Assembly: GCA_947259915.1 (NCBI GenBank)
Contig: CAMYOC010000006.1
Location: forward strand, 19,762 to 83,761
Reading direction: 5' to 3'
DNA length: 64,000 nt
Source: an uncultured Gammaproteobacteria bacterium
GTDB lineage: Bacteria > Pseudomonadota > Gammaproteobacteria > Steroidobacterales > XN24
Made by a program: the position numbers and the translations under genes. Within the stretch, counting starts at the first letter, position 1. Every line of letters begins with the position of its first letter. A model generated the notes under the pieces. It searched no databases. It saw only the letters and a program-made list of their open reading frames with translations, and was not told the DNA's origin. Below are positions 34,104 to 43,419 of this stretch, one piece after another.

Positions 34104-35261
34104 TTAGCCGCCGTCCTCTTGTGCTGATCCGTCCTGCAGCATTTGAGCCTCGACCGGGAATGCCGCTTCCAGCGCCGCTCGCATGATCAGGCGAATCGGC
34201 GCATTTTCGTCGTTGGAGACCACAAAGATCCCGACATCACGCGCGGGGGCGAGATAGAGGAAGGAACGGAAGCCATCATCCTGGCCGCCGTGGCTGGCGG
34301 CGAAAATTCCGCCCCAGGGAAGACCGAGGTTCCAGCCGATACCACTCAGGCGATTCGGATCATCCGGCCAACTCCACGCGGATGACCACATCTCCTTCAT
34401 CGACTCGGGCGATAGAACGCTGACGCTGCCGAAGGAACCGCCATTGAGCATCGCCGCGGCGAAATTCGCCATATCCAGAATGCTGCTGTTCAGGGTGGAA
34501 CTCGGGGCATGCCGGCGATTGTAGGGATAGTGCGCGGCGACCTGCCGCTCGGGTGCGCCGACGTGTCCCTGCACGCGCAGTTCCGACGGGATTTCGGACG
34601 CGATAAAGGAGCTGGACCGCATCTGCAGCGGTCCAAACAGATGCGCCGCCATATAGTCCTCAAAAGACTCATCGGCGACCTCCTCGATCACGAGACCGAG
34701 CAGCTCGAAGCCGATATTGCTGTACTCGCGATTTGTTCCGGGATCGAACAGCAGCTCCCGATCCGTCTGATCCCGAATCCAGCGCCACAGAGCCTCGGGG
34801 TCATGCTGAGGCCTATCCCACTCATAGTCTTCAACATCCGGCATGCCGGCGGTATGGGTCAGCAGCTGGCGCAGGGTGATGTCCCCGGACCGGGGATCGG
34901 CCATGGAGAAGTAGGGCACATGTTTTGTCACCGGGTCGTCCAGCGACAGCTTCCCGGCTTGCGCAAGCTGCATGATCGCGACGGCCACCAGCGGTTTGGA
35001 CACTGACGCCCAATGAAACACGGATTCAGGCGTCAGCTTGTTGTCCGTGCCCAGTTCCGCTACGCCATAGGCCTGCGCAAATACAAGCGCGTCATTGGCG
35101 AAGATGCCCACGTTGAAGCCGGCCACGTTTTCCTGCAGCAGCAGCGCCTCATAGTGGGCATCCAGTGCTTGGTGCGGCGGCCATTCATCTTCGGACAGCG
35201 CAGGCTGCCATGCACTTGTGGCCAGCAGTATCAGCAGGACGCTGCGGTGGATTTTTTTCAT
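34104..35261 (-). CDS. exported serine hydrolase (beta-lactamase/esterase class C family)
   Basis: 385 residues. The signal peptide is SVLLILLATSAWQPALS. The active-site SxxK is HWASVSKPLVAV, the second motif is YSNIGFELLG (YxN) and the third is SHGGQDDGF (HxG). This is the class C beta-lactamase fold, which also includes esterases and peptidases. Antibiotic hydrolysis cannot be claimed from the motifs. ATG 35261 is chosen because the signal peptide starts there; the open frame runs on to 35540. Confidence 0.87.
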   Translation of the reverse strand: MKKIHRSVLLILLATSAWQPALSEDEWPPHQALDAHYEALLLQENVAGFNVGIFANDALVFAQAYGVAELGTDNKLTPESVFHWASVSKPLVAVAIMQLAQAGKLSLDDPVTKHVPYFSMADPRSGDITLRQLLTHTAGMPDVEDYEWDRPQHDPEALWRWIRDQTDRELLFDPGTNREYSNIGFELLGLVIEEVADESFEDYMAAHLFGPLQMRSSSFIASEIPSELRVQGHVGAPERQVAAHYPYNRRHAPSSTLNSSILDMANFAAAMLNGGSFGSVSVLSPESMKEMWSSAWSWPDDPNRLSGIGWNLGLPWGGIFAASHGGQDDGFRSFLYLAPARDVGIFVVSNDENAPIRLIMRAALEAAFPVEAQMLQDGSAQEDGG

Positions 35262-35662
35262 GATGGGTTGCCCGGCACTGTCTCTCGCTGTGAGCAGGGT
35301 TCGCTGGAAATGTACTCTATCGCGCGGAACGTTGTCAGGTTCAATCCATTGAATAGAACCTGACACCTTTGCTGATCTCGATGTCCCGTTTCTTCCAGCT
35401 GGTCCCCGAGCTGTTGCGACACATAACTTTTTATTGGGCGTCCGAAATGGGGCAAGGGGGCTGGGTTCGGGCATGAGCATCTCCGACCGCGCGTCATCCC
35501 TAACCTGGCAGTTCCGTGCCCGCCTGCTGGCGCGACTCACGGCGACAGTAGTGAGGCCCTAAGGGTTTTTCCCTATGGCACGGGCACCGAGCCGAGCCGA
35601 TGCTCAATATAAAGAGGGTCGTTGCCTCATTCCTGGCGCGTTGCGCTGGCCGGAGGCCGCTT
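35262..35662. other. intergenic region with inverted repeat
   Basis: 400 bases between the serine hydrolase and the HPF-like gene. It holds one inverted repeat at about 35334-35369 (arms TGTCAGGTTC and GAACCTGACA) but no gene that I recognise. Confidence 0.5.
35334..35369. repeat. TGTCAGGTTC inverted repeat
   Basis: Ten-base arms TGTCAGGTTC and GAACCTGACA separated by about 13 bases. A related, less perfect pair lies near 44759-44811. It resembles the REP-like palindromes spread in other gammaproteobacteria. Confidence 0.65.
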
Positions 35663-35941
35663 ATGCAAATACCGCCGGAGACCACCTTCCGCAATCTCGG
35701 TCACTCGGACTCGAGCGGACGGGTAGTGCGCCAACGCGCCGCCAGGCTGGAGCGATTTTTCGATGACTTCGTCGCCCGCCGGGTCGTCGTTGAAGGGCCG
35801 CACGAGCATCGCCACGAGGGCATCGATCTCGATTGGCTCGACGCTGGCGACCCGTCGCCTCTCCCGAAAGTGGACTCCGAGGAGGGGCCCAGAGCCAGGC
35901 AGGTGGCGCCGATGAGCCGATTCTTGTCGGTGCGGCCATGA
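35663..35941 (+). CDS. short HPF/RaiA-like ribosome hibernation factor (C-terminus altered)
   Basis: 92 residues. The first 55 match the S30AE fold: MQIPPETTFRNLG, RQRAARLERFFDDFVARRVV and VEGPHEHRHEG. In known factors this runs on as a second strand-helix half of about 50 residues; here that half is replaced by IDLDWLDAGDPSPLP and an unrelated tail. The ATG has GGAGG six bases upstream, and the TGA overlaps the archease ATG (ATGA). The coupling suggests the short frame is translated, but a frameshifted remnant is the alternative. The family binds idle ribosomes in stationary phase. Confidence 0.6.
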   Translation: MQIPPETTFRNLGHSDSSGRVVRQRAARLERFFDDFVARRVVVEGPHEHRHEGIDLDWLDAGDPSPLPKVDSEEGPRARQVAPMSRFLSVRP

Positions 35942-36384
35942 GCGGAGAAGGGCCAGCGGTCCCAGGGGGTCCGGCCTGGCGTCATTTCCGTCATGAGGCG
36001 GACATGGGCGTAGAGGGGACCGGCCCCGGGATCGAGCAAGCGTTTGAGCAGGCGGCCGTCGCGCTGACCGCGATCGTCACCGATCCCGAGCGGGTTGAGC
36101 CTGCGCAGGCGGTTGGGGTGCTCTGCGAGGCGTCGGACGCGGAGCTGCTGCTGGTCGACTGGCTCAATGCCGTGGTTTTCGAGATGGCCGCCCGGCGCAT
36201 GCTGTTCCGACGGTTCCGGGTGGTGATCGACAACCACCGGCTCCAGGGCACGCTATGGGGCGAGCCGGTCGACCGATCCCGGCACCGGCCCGCGGTCGAG
36301 GTCAAAGGCGCCACCTATACCGAGCTGAGTGTGTCCCGTCAGGCGGACGGACGGTGGCGCGCCCGCTGTGTCGTGGACGTCTAG
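35938..36384 (+). CDS. archease
   Basis: 148 residues. It begins WRHFRHEADMGVEGTGPGIEQAFEQAA, the archease signature, has LLVDWLNAVVFEMAARRMLF and ends in KGATYTELSVSRQADGRWRARCVVDV. Archease activates RtcB by helping guanylylation and allowing many turnovers. It lies ten bases upstream of rtcB and overlaps the HPF-like gene by four bases. Confidence 0.9.
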   Translation: MSGEGPAVPGGPAWRHFRHEADMGVEGTGPGIEQAFEQAAVALTAIVTDPERVEPAQAVGVLCEASDAELLLVDWLNAVVFEMAARRMLFRRFRVVIDNHRLQGTLWGEPVDRSRHRPAVEVKGATYTELSVSRQADGRWRARCVVDV

Positions 36385-36393
36385 AGTTGATAT

Positions 36394-37824
36394 ATGGACA
36401 CTGGATTATTCGTGCGCCGCTCAGCCACCCGCTGGGAGGTGGAACCACACGGGCCGATGCGGGTGCCGGCGGTGATCTATGCCGACCAGGCCCTGATCCG
36501 GGATATGGACCGTAAGGTCTACGAGCAGCTGTGCAATGTGGCCAGTCTGCCGGGTATCGTGGGGGCGGCCTACGCCATGCCGGATGCCCACTGGGGCTAC
36601 GGCTTCCCTATCGGCGGCGTCGCGGCTTTCGATCGTGAGCAGGACGGCATCGTCTCTGCCGGTGGTGTCGGCTTTGACATCTCATGCGGCGTGCGCGCCC
36701 TGCTGACCGGCATCGACGCCAGGGCCATCGAGCCCGTGAAGAGCCGGCTCGCCGACGAGCTATATCGCACCGTCCCCGCCGGGGTCGGCAGCGTCGGGGA
36801 GATCCATCTCGATGACGCGGCCATGGACGCGATGCTGACGGGTGGCGCGCGCTGGGCGATCGACGCCGGCTTCGGCGAGGCCGACGATCTGATTCGGCTC
36901 GAGGAGCGGGGCAAGATAGACGGTGCCGACCCCGCTGCGGTTTCGGCGCGGGCACGGCAGCGCCAGCGCGACGAGATGGGGACGCTCGGCTCCGGCAACC
37001 ACTACCTCGAAGTGCAGCACGTCGTCGAGATCTTCGACGCCGAAGCCGCTGCTGCATTCGGTCTGCAGCGCGACGACATCATCGTCAGTATCCACTGCGG
37101 ATCCCGCGGTCTCGGTCACCAGATCGGTACCGAGTTCCTGAAACAGATGGTCGTCAGCGCGGCGGAACACGGTATCGCGCTACCCGACCGTGAGCTGGCC
37201 TGCGCGCCGATCCGTTCAGAGCTGGGGCGAAGCTATCTGGGCGCGATGCGCGCCGGCATGAACTGCGCGCTGGCCAATCGCCAGATCATCACCCACCTGG
37301 TGCGCCAGGTATTCGCCCGGGTCCTGCCCGAAGCCGAACTCCCCGTGCTCTACGACGTCTCCCACAACATTTGTAAGGAAGAGGAACATTGCGTGGATGG
37401 CTGCCCGCGCCGACTCTTTGTGCACCGTAAGGGCGCCACCCGCGCCTACGGACCCGGTCATCGATCACTGCCCGAACGCCTGCGGCCCTGCGGCCAGCCG
37501 GTGCTCATCGGCGGCTCCATGGGTACGGCTTCCTACGTCCTGGCGGGGATGGTCTCGAGCGAGGAGCAGGCGTTCAGCTCCGCCTGCCATGGTGCCGGTC
37601 GCGCCATGAGTCGCCATCAGGCCAGGCGCCGATGGCGCGGCCGAGAGGTGGTCCGCGAGCTGGCCACCCGCGGCATCCAGATCCGCTGCCCTTCGATGCG
37701 CGGGGTCGCCGAGGAGGCGCCCGGCGCCTATAAGGACGTCGCCGCGGTCGTGCGGGCCGCCGAGGCGGCGGGTCTGGCACGCGCTGTCGCCAGACTCGAT
37801 CCGCTGATCTGTATCAAAGGTTGA
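36394..37824 (+). CDS. rtcB: RtcB RNA ligase
   Basis: 476 residues. It shows the metal and guanylylation sites: GGVGFDISCGVRAL with the metal-binding Cys, GTLGSGNHYLEVQ, SIHCGSRGLGHQIG, YDVSHNICKEE and the guanylate-accepting His in SSACHGAGRAMSR. RtcB joins RNA ends bearing 2',3'-cyclic phosphate or 3'-phosphate to 5'-OH with GTP and so repairs broken tRNA and rRNA. The archease partner is just upstream and a Lon-like protease just downstream. Confidence 0.95.
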   Translation: MDTGLFVRRSATRWEVEPHGPMRVPAVIYADQALIRDMDRKVYEQLCNVASLPGIVGAAYAMPDAHWGYGFPIGGVAAFDREQDGIVSAGGVGFDISCGVRALLTGIDARAIEPVKSRLADELYRTVPAGVGSVGEIHLDDAAMDAMLTGGARWAIDAGFGEADDLIRLEERGKIDGADPAAVSARARQRQRDEMGTLGSGNHYLEVQHVVEIFDAEAAAAFGLQRDDIIVSIHCGSRGLGHQIGTEFLKQMVVSAAEHGIALPDRELACAPIRSELGRSYLGAMRAGMNCALANRQIITHLVRQVFARVLPEAELPVLYDVSHNICKEEEHCVDGCPRRLFVHRKGATRAYGPGHRSLPERLRPCGQPVLIGGSMGTASYVLAGMVSSEEQAFSSACHGAGRAMSRHQARRRWRGREVVRELATRGIQIRCPSMRGVAEEAPGAYKDVAAVVRAAEAAGLARAVARLDPLICIKG

Positions 37825-37829
37825 GGACC

Positions 37830-40274
37830 ATGAAACAAGCCAAGGCTACTGCTGCACCGGGCGCGCTGAAGGCCGCGCAGCTGTTCACCCCGTGTGACCC
37901 GGCGCTCCTCGGTTTCGAGACCACGGCGGACATCGGGGACGTCACCGAAGTCATCGGTCAGGGTCGGGCTCTCGCGGCGCTGGAGTTCGGCAGCCGCACC
38001 CGGGGCAGTGGTTTCAATCTCTACGTGCTGGGTTCACCGGGCAGTGGTCGGCATCGGGTAGTGCGCGAGTTCCTTGAGCGCGAAGGGGCCGATCGTGCCG
38101 CCCCGCCGGACTGGTGTTACGTCAATAACTTCTCCGACCCGCAGCAACCGCTCGGCATCGCGATGCCTCCCGGACGGGGCGCGGAACTGCGCCATGATAT
38201 GCGCCAGCTGATCGAAGACCTGCAGGCTTCGGTGCCCGAGGCATTCCAGAGCGAGAACTATCGCGATCGCCTCAGCGAGATCGAGGGGGAGTTCCAGGCG
38301 CGCAATACGCAGGCCCTGGAGAGCCTGCAGAAGGAGGCTGAGGCCGAGGGCATGGGTCTGCTTCCCACGCCCCATGGGTTCGCCATCGCCCCGGTCCGGG
38401 ATGGGCAGGTGCTGCCCGAGGAAGAGTTCAGCGCGCTCCCGGAGGATCAGCGTGTACGCGCCACCGAGACCATCCGGCGCCTGACCGAGAAGTTGCGCAA
38501 ACATCTGGAGAATGTACCGATTTGGCACCGGGAGCGGCGCCAGCGCATCAAGGAGCTGGATCGGGACGTGATCATGCTCGCGGTCGGCGCGTTGATCAAG
38601 GATCTGAAGCTCCGCTATAAGGGGCTGCCCGGGATCCCTGAATATCTGGATAGGGTCCAGCAAGACGTGCTGGAAAACGTTCAGGACTTCCGCGCCGTCG
38701 AGAAAGAGCGGGGCATGCTGCCGCTGCCGATGCACGCCGAACCCGACGAGCGATTCCGCCGCTACGAAGTCAACGTGGTCGTCAGCCACGAGCAATCTCG
38801 CGGCGCACCCATCGTCTATGAGAGTAATCCGAGCTATCAGAATCTGGTGGGACGGGTGGAGCATGTCTCGCAATTCGGTACGCTGAGCACGGACTTCACC
38901 ATGATCCGCGCCGGCGCCATGCACGCGGCGAGCGGCGGATTCCTGGTCCTCGATGCGGAGCGGCTGTTGCTCCAGCCCTTCGCCTGGGAGGCGCTCAAGC
39001 GCTGCCTGTTCGGGGGCGAGGTGCGCACTGAGTCGATGGCACAGATGCTGAGCCTGGTCAGCACTCAGGGCCTCGAGCCCGATCCGATGCCGTTGCAGAT
39101 CAAAGTCGTGCTGATAGGTAATCGCCTGCTCTACTATCTGCTGTGCGAATACGACCAGGATTTCCCAGAGCTGTTCAAGGTGGCGGCGGACTTCGAGGAT
39201 CAGATCGAGCGCAGCCCCGAGAGCGTGCGCCTGTACGCGCGTATGCTGGCGACAGTTGGGCGACAGCTCGATCTGATGCCATTTTCCGTCGCGGCCGTCG
39301 CCCGCGTGATCGAGCACAGCGGGCGCCTGGTCGCTGACAGCGACAAGCTGTCCACCCATCTGCGCAGCATCACGGATCTGATGAGCGAGGCAGATTACCT
39401 GGCCCATCAGCAGGCCGAAGAAGTGGTCTCGGATCAACGGGTCGATGAGGCGGTGGCGTGCCAGGTGGCGCGCCTGGACCGGATCCGCAGCCGCATCTAC
39501 GAGTCCATACAGCGGGGCATGATACTGGTCGAGACCGATGGCGCCCGCGTTGGCCAGATCAATGCGCTGTCGGTGATGCAGCTAGGTGCGTTCAGCTTCG
39601 GCCAACCGGCCCGAGTGACAGCTACGGTGCGCATCGGCGAGGGAGAGGTCGTCGACATCGAGCGCGAGGTGGAGCTTGGCGGGGCCATCCACAGCAAGGG
39701 CGTGCTGATCCTGTCTTCCTTCCTCGGCTCGCGATACGTGCGCGACATGCCGCTGTCGCTCCATGCCAGCCTCGTGTTCGAGCAGCATTACGGCGGTGTC
39801 GAGGGCGACAGTGCCTCGCTGGCAGAGCTGTGCGCGCTGCTGTCCGCCATCTCCGGCGTGCCGCTGCGGCAGTCCCTGGCCGTGACTGGCTCGGTGAATC
39901 AGCACGGCCGGGTGCAGACCATCGGCGGTGTAAACGAGAAGGTCGAAGGGTTCTTCGATATCTGCCGGCAGCGCGGCGCAGGTGGTGACCAGGGTGTATT
40001 GATCCCGGCGGAGAATGTGCCCCACCTGATGTTACGCAAGGACGTGCGCGAAGCCGTTGGCGCGGGCACCTTTCATGTCTATCCGGTTCGTACCGTCGAC
40101 GAGGCGCTGGGCCTGCTGACCGGCGTCGAGGCCGGGGTGGCCGGAGATGCCGGGGAGTTTCCTGAAGACTCTGTGAACGGACGGGTTGCGCAGGGCCTCC
40201 GCGAATTGGCGCAGCAGCGGCGCGAGTTCGGATCTCGTGACGGCGCGGCTGCGAGCGGCGACGGCCAGCCATGA
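37830..40274 (+). CDS. ATP-dependent Lon-like protease (LonB/YcbZ type)
   Basis: 814 residues. The N-terminal AAA part has a Walker-A-like loop (VLGSPGSGRHRVVREFL), a long coiled-coil insertion and a RNRL-like helical part (VVLIGNRLLYYLLCEYDQDFPELF). The C-terminal Lon protease domain has the catalytic Ser in VEGDSASLAELCALL and the Lys in GGVNEKVEGFFDICRQRG. The ATG at 37830 lies after AAGG; a TTG at 37821 would overlap the rtcB stop. It overlaps the Usp gene by four bases. Confidence 0.87.
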   Translation: MKQAKATAAPGALKAAQLFTPCDPALLGFETTADIGDVTEVIGQGRALAALEFGSRTRGSGFNLYVLGSPGSGRHRVVREFLEREGADRAAPPDWCYVNNFSDPQQPLGIAMPPGRGAELRHDMRQLIEDLQASVPEAFQSENYRDRLSEIEGEFQARNTQALESLQKEAEAEGMGLLPTPHGFAIAPVRDGQVLPEEEFSALPEDQRVRATETIRRLTEKLRKHLENVPIWHRERRQRIKELDRDVIMLAVGALIKDLKLRYKGLPGIPEYLDRVQQDVLENVQDFRAVEKERGMLPLPMHAEPDERFRRYEVNVVVSHEQSRGAPIVYESNPSYQNLVGRVEHVSQFGTLSTDFTMIRAGAMHAASGGFLVLDAERLLLQPFAWEALKRCLFGGEVRTESMAQMLSLVSTQGLEPDPMPLQIKVVLIGNRLLYYLLCEYDQDFPELFKVAADFEDQIERSPESVRLYARMLATVGRQLDLMPFSVAAVARVIEHSGRLVADSDKLSTHLRSITDLMSEADYLAHQQAEEVVSDQRVDEAVACQVARLDRIRSRIYESIQRGMILVETDGARVGQINALSVMQLGAFSFGQPARVTATVRIGEGEVVDIEREVELGGAIHSKGVLILSSFLGSRYVRDMPLSLHASLVFEQHYGGVEGDSASLAELCALLSAISGVPLRQSLAVTGSVNQHGRVQTIGGVNEKVEGFFDICRQRGAGGDQGVLIPAENVPHLMLRKDVREAVGAGTFHVYPVRTVDEALGLLTGVEAGVAGDAGEFPEDSVNGRVAQGLRELAQQRREFGSRDGAAASGDGQP

Positions 40275-41161
40275 TCGAACTCGCCATCAAGCGCAAGACG
40301 CGGGTGCTTGTTGCACTGGATCCGGCCGCTCCGATGCCCAGCGCGCTGGAAGCGCTGACCACGCTGGCAGCTGATCTGAGCCCGGAGTTGATTGGGTTGT
40401 TTGTCGAAGATGCCAACCTGAGGCGTCTGTGCAGCTTGTCATGCGTGCGCGAAGTCAGCATGGATACCGGTATCGAGCGGGGTCTCGATCTGGGGCTGAT
40501 GCTGAACCAGCTGCGGGTCCAGCGTCTCCGCATGGAGCGGCTGCTGGCGCGGGCAGCTCGGCAGCTGCGCGTGCCCCATCGCGTTGAAGTGATCCGGGGC
40601 GAACTCGTCGAAGAGCTGCTTCGGGCCGCGGCGCTAACGGATCTGTTCCTGGTCGGCCGTGCCAGCGGTATGGCCGGCGCGCGTAGCTGGATGGGTTCAC
40701 GGCTGCACGAACTGGTTGGCACGGTGCCGGGCACGGTTGCTATCGTCCATGAGCCATGGCGCATCGGCCATCGCATCCTGGTCGCCTGTGATGGCGATGC
40801 GGCGGGGCGCGCAGCGCTGACGCTGGCGGCGCGCCTCGCTGGCAGCGAGAGAGTCGAGCTGGTCGTGGCGCTCGGCGATGGCGGGCTGAGTTCCGCCGCG
40901 AAAAAAGCGGGGTTGATGGCGACGCTCGCCCGGCAAGCACCGCTTGTCGACACCCGCTGGGTGGAGCTCGGCCAGTTGATACCGGAGCGGCTGGCGACGT
41001 TGGCCCGCGGCGAGCAGGCGAGGGCGGTCGTGCTGGGAGCGGGTGACCCCGGGGCGGCCGCGCAGATGGTCGAGGCCCTGTTGCAAAAGCTATGCTGTTC
41101 GATTGTAACCGTGCGCCCGCCACCCGGGGCCGGCTCTTCCGGGTCCGCGGAGGGGTCCTGA
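40271..41161 (+). CDS. tandem universal stress protein
   Basis: 296 residues with two Usp-like Rossmann domains. The first is about residues 8-155 (RVLVALDPAAPMPSALEALTT; LTDLFLVGRASG), the second about 165-290 (HRILVACDGDAAGRAALTLAA; ARAVVLGAGDPGAAAQMVEAL). The classic ATP-binding GxxGxGxxx in the second domain is weak. It is the last gene of the hpf-like, archease, rtcB, Lon-like cluster and overlaps its neighbour by four bases. Confidence 0.82.
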   Translation: MIELAIKRKTRVLVALDPAAPMPSALEALTTLAADLSPELIGLFVEDANLRRLCSLSCVREVSMDTGIERGLDLGLMLNQLRVQRLRMERLLARAARQLRVPHRVEVIRGELVEELLRAAALTDLFLVGRASGMAGARSWMGSRLHELVGTVPGTVAIVHEPWRIGHRILVACDGDAAGRAALTLAARLAGSERVELVVALGDGGLSSAAKKAGLMATLARQAPLVDTRWVELGQLIPERLATLARGEQARAVVLGAGDPGAAAQMVEALLQKLCCSIVTVRPPPGAGSSGSAEGS

Positions 41162-41496
41162 CCGACTTCAATCTGCCGGTTCTGGTAACGGGGATCCTGG
41201 TCGGGTCCAGAGGGCAACTTCCCTAAATCAGCGAAGATGCGTCTCTGATTCCTATTTTCCCCCCCCGCCCGGTCCGCGCTGTCGAGCAGCATTCCCGGTT
41301 ACCTGCCGCCATGAACGGCGCACGCTAACCGGCCGTCGCTGGCACGCATGGTCTACGCCGGTTGAGAATCAGCCGCCCGGCGGCGTCAGCGTCGCACCGA
41401 GCTGCATGTTCCAGTCGAGAGAGATGGGGGTCAGAGACCAGTTTTCGCTACGTTCGCAGTATATTGGTCTCTGACCCCCTTTTCGTTTCCGATCGC
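41162..41496. other. convergent intergenic region
   Basis: About 335 bases between two convergent genes. It holds the strong inverted repeat at 41426-41479; nothing else is recognised. Confidence 0.5.
41426..41483. terminator. 15-base perfect inverted repeat acting as terminator or REP-like element
   Basis: Arms GGGGGTCAGAGACCA and TGGTCTCTGACCCCC enclose 24 bases, followed by TTTT on the plus strand. It sits between the Usp gene (plus) and the MauG-like gene (minus). A diverged copy occurs at 50652-50706, so it belongs to a repeat family and may also serve as a terminator. Confidence 0.65.
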
Positions 41497-42834
41497 CTAG
41501 GGCGTGTAGCCGTCGCTCAGCGTCGCAAGGAAGGCGACGATGGCCTTCTCCTGCGCGTCCGTCATGTGGAGGTTACCGAGCTCCTCGGTGTTTACGTTGT
41601 CCTCGACCTCGGGCGCTGGCCAGCAATCCGCCTGCAGGGCCGCGGCCTCGGGCGTCAACGGATCCGGGCAGGCCGGCTTCAGGTCACGCGTATTGTAAAA
41701 GTGCACGATCGTTTCCAGGCTCTTGAAGTAGCCGTTGTGCGCAAATGCCTTATCGGCGCCGGGGACCGGACTCGCAGCGACGTTGCGCAAGGTCGGCACA
41801 CGCTGCTTACCGTAATTTTCGGCCGCGAATTCTGCGTACTCCGGTCGCGTGTTCAGGAAGCCGCCGAGGCCCGCATCGACCCAGTCCGCGCCGTCCGGAT
41901 TGAATGACGATGTGTACCAGGGATTGTCGGGATTTCTGGGAACGCCCAGGTTGTCGTAGGTATTGTCGGTGAGCAGTGGCGGCTCGCCGCCCGGGCCTTC
42001 GTCCAGGATGTGACAGTTGTCGCAACGGCCCTTGCCTCGGAACAGCGCCAACCCCTGCCTCTCCTGCTTCGTGAGTTTGACCTCGCCGCGCAGGTAGGCG
42101 TCGTACTTGGAGCTGAACGCAGTGACCTCGGTCGAGTCCTCGTAGCGCCCGATGGCGAGCGCGATCGAATTGTAGGCCGTATCGACGCTGCCCCGGTCCT
42201 CCTCGGACAGCGCCACTGTAGTGCCGGGCGTGGCGCACACGGTCTCAATGTCCTGGGGCCAGACGATGTCGCAGTCATCGGGTCCGAACACATCCTGGTA
42301 GTTCGTCGGATAGCTCGCCGTGCAGACCCGGTGGACGACGCAGGCGTTGTCGGGCAGCGCCTGCTCGACGGGGTTCAGGAACGGCCCCTGCGCCTGGTCG
42401 GCAGCGGGGTTACCGAGCTTCTCACCGGTGGCGCGCCCGTCCCAGAAGTTGCCGCCGATGAACAGAATCTCGGTCTTGTTCTCATTGTTGTCTTTCTCGT
42501 CTATGAAGAACAAGATCGGGCTCCGGCTCGCATAGGCCGAGCTCGGCGGCTTACGGTTGCCGAAGCGGCCCGGGATGGACCCCTCATAGACGGACCCGGC
42601 CGCGTTGATGCTCTCGATGGGTCCGGTAAAGCCCCAGGCCGGATCGTGGCAGCTGGCGCACGACTGATTGCGATTGATGGACAGGTCTTGGTCGAAAAAG
42701 ATCGACTTGCCGAGCTGCTCGATCGGCAAGAGCTGTGCCTGCGCTGCGCCGCCGGTCAGCAGTCCGCCAATCAGGACTGCCAGGCCCAGCAACACAGACC
42801 TTGAAGATGTGGAGAATAGACGGGAATGTTTCAT
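41497..42834 (-). CDS. MauG/cytochrome c peroxidase-family dihaem protein
   Basis: 445 residues. The signal peptide is SVLLGLAVLIGGLLTGGAAQA. Two haem c motifs are present: NQSCASCHDPAWG and GRCDNCHILDEGPGGEPPLL, the two-domain pattern of bacterial cytochrome c peroxidase and MauG. The FGKQRVPTLRNVAASPVPG segment and YFKSLETIVHFYNTRD fit the family. A periplasmic location follows from the signal. The ATG at 42834 has GGGAGGG upstream. It lies alone. Confidence 0.9.
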   Translation of the reverse strand: MKHSRLFSTSSRSVLLGLAVLIGGLLTGGAAQAQLLPIEQLGKSIFFDQDLSINRNQSCASCHDPAWGFTGPIESINAAGSVYEGSIPGRFGNRKPPSSAYASRSPILFFIDEKDNNENKTEILFIGGNFWDGRATGEKLGNPAADQAQGPFLNPVEQALPDNACVVHRVCTASYPTNYQDVFGPDDCDIVWPQDIETVCATPGTTVALSEEDRGSVDTAYNSIALAIGRYEDSTEVTAFSSKYDAYLRGEVKLTKQERQGLALFRGKGRCDNCHILDEGPGGEPPLLTDNTYDNLGVPRNPDNPWYTSSFNPDGADWVDAGLGGFLNTRPEYAEFAAENYGKQRVPTLRNVAASPVPGADKAFAHNGYFKSLETIVHFYNTRDLKPACPDPLTPEAAALQADCWPAPEVEDNVNTEELGNLHMTDAQEKAIVAFLATLSDGYTP

Positions 42835-43419
42835 GGCCAGCCCTCCCAGGTCGTGCCTAGATCTTGCGTCCGGCGGACTCAGACCAGCTTCGATACCGTA
42901 CGGTCTCTGTGCAGCCGCCGACACGCCACATTGCTTGGCGGGCGTTTGCCAACGCGATAGCAGGTTGGCAAACAACCCTTCGCTTTCTCCGCCTTCCCCA
43001 CACAAATATATAGACCAGGGATGCGAGCCCCGCAGACATGCTGGCGAGGTTCGGGTCGCGGGTCGGCCAAGGATGCTTCCGTTCGAAAGCAGACAAAATG
43101 CTGCAACGCCGGTAAATGAGGAATAGGGCTTAGACCGCTATTCTCCGGAGAACGGACACAGGGACTATTCGCCCTGGAAGAATTGACCCAGCACTCTCCG
43201 GCCGCGCGGCAGTTGGACCCAGTATGTTGTCCATTCCGATATGAGACCGAACACCGGCACCATCCGCCTTCTGACGAGTCAGCCCCTGGACCTGTCCGCG
43301 CCATCGCAGGTCTGCAGAGCCGCCTTCACGGGAACTCCACGCGTTCAGGCGAGCGTGGTAGCCTTCGTCAGGCCGATGTGTGACAGGATCTGAAGTCCGA
43401 TGTGCTGCGGGGGGGTCTG
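42835..43419. other. intergenic region without recognised gene
   Basis: 585 bases between two divergent genes. It holds one ACCGAACACCGGCACC repeat (43243-43261) and otherwise no frame with family resemblance. Confidence 0.5.
43243..43261 (-). repeat. ACCGAACACCGGCACC dispersed repeat, member 1
   Basis: GAGACCGAACACCGGCACC between the MauG-like and TIR genes; core of the family described at 61160-61236. It is the leftmost copy seen. Confidence 0.65.

Noticed and set aside
34096..34112. GGCGGC/GCCGCC hairpin as a terminator of the serine hydrolase gene
   Set aside because: It overlaps the stop codon and has no T-run, so I do not call it a terminator.
38034..39437. Long minus-strand frame inside the Lon-like gene
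   Set aside because: Antisense shadow of the protease gene with no motif of its own.
39622..41292. Long minus-strand frame of 556 codons over the Usp gene
   Set aside because: Low-complexity Ser/Arg/Ala composition; antisense to two overlapping real genes.
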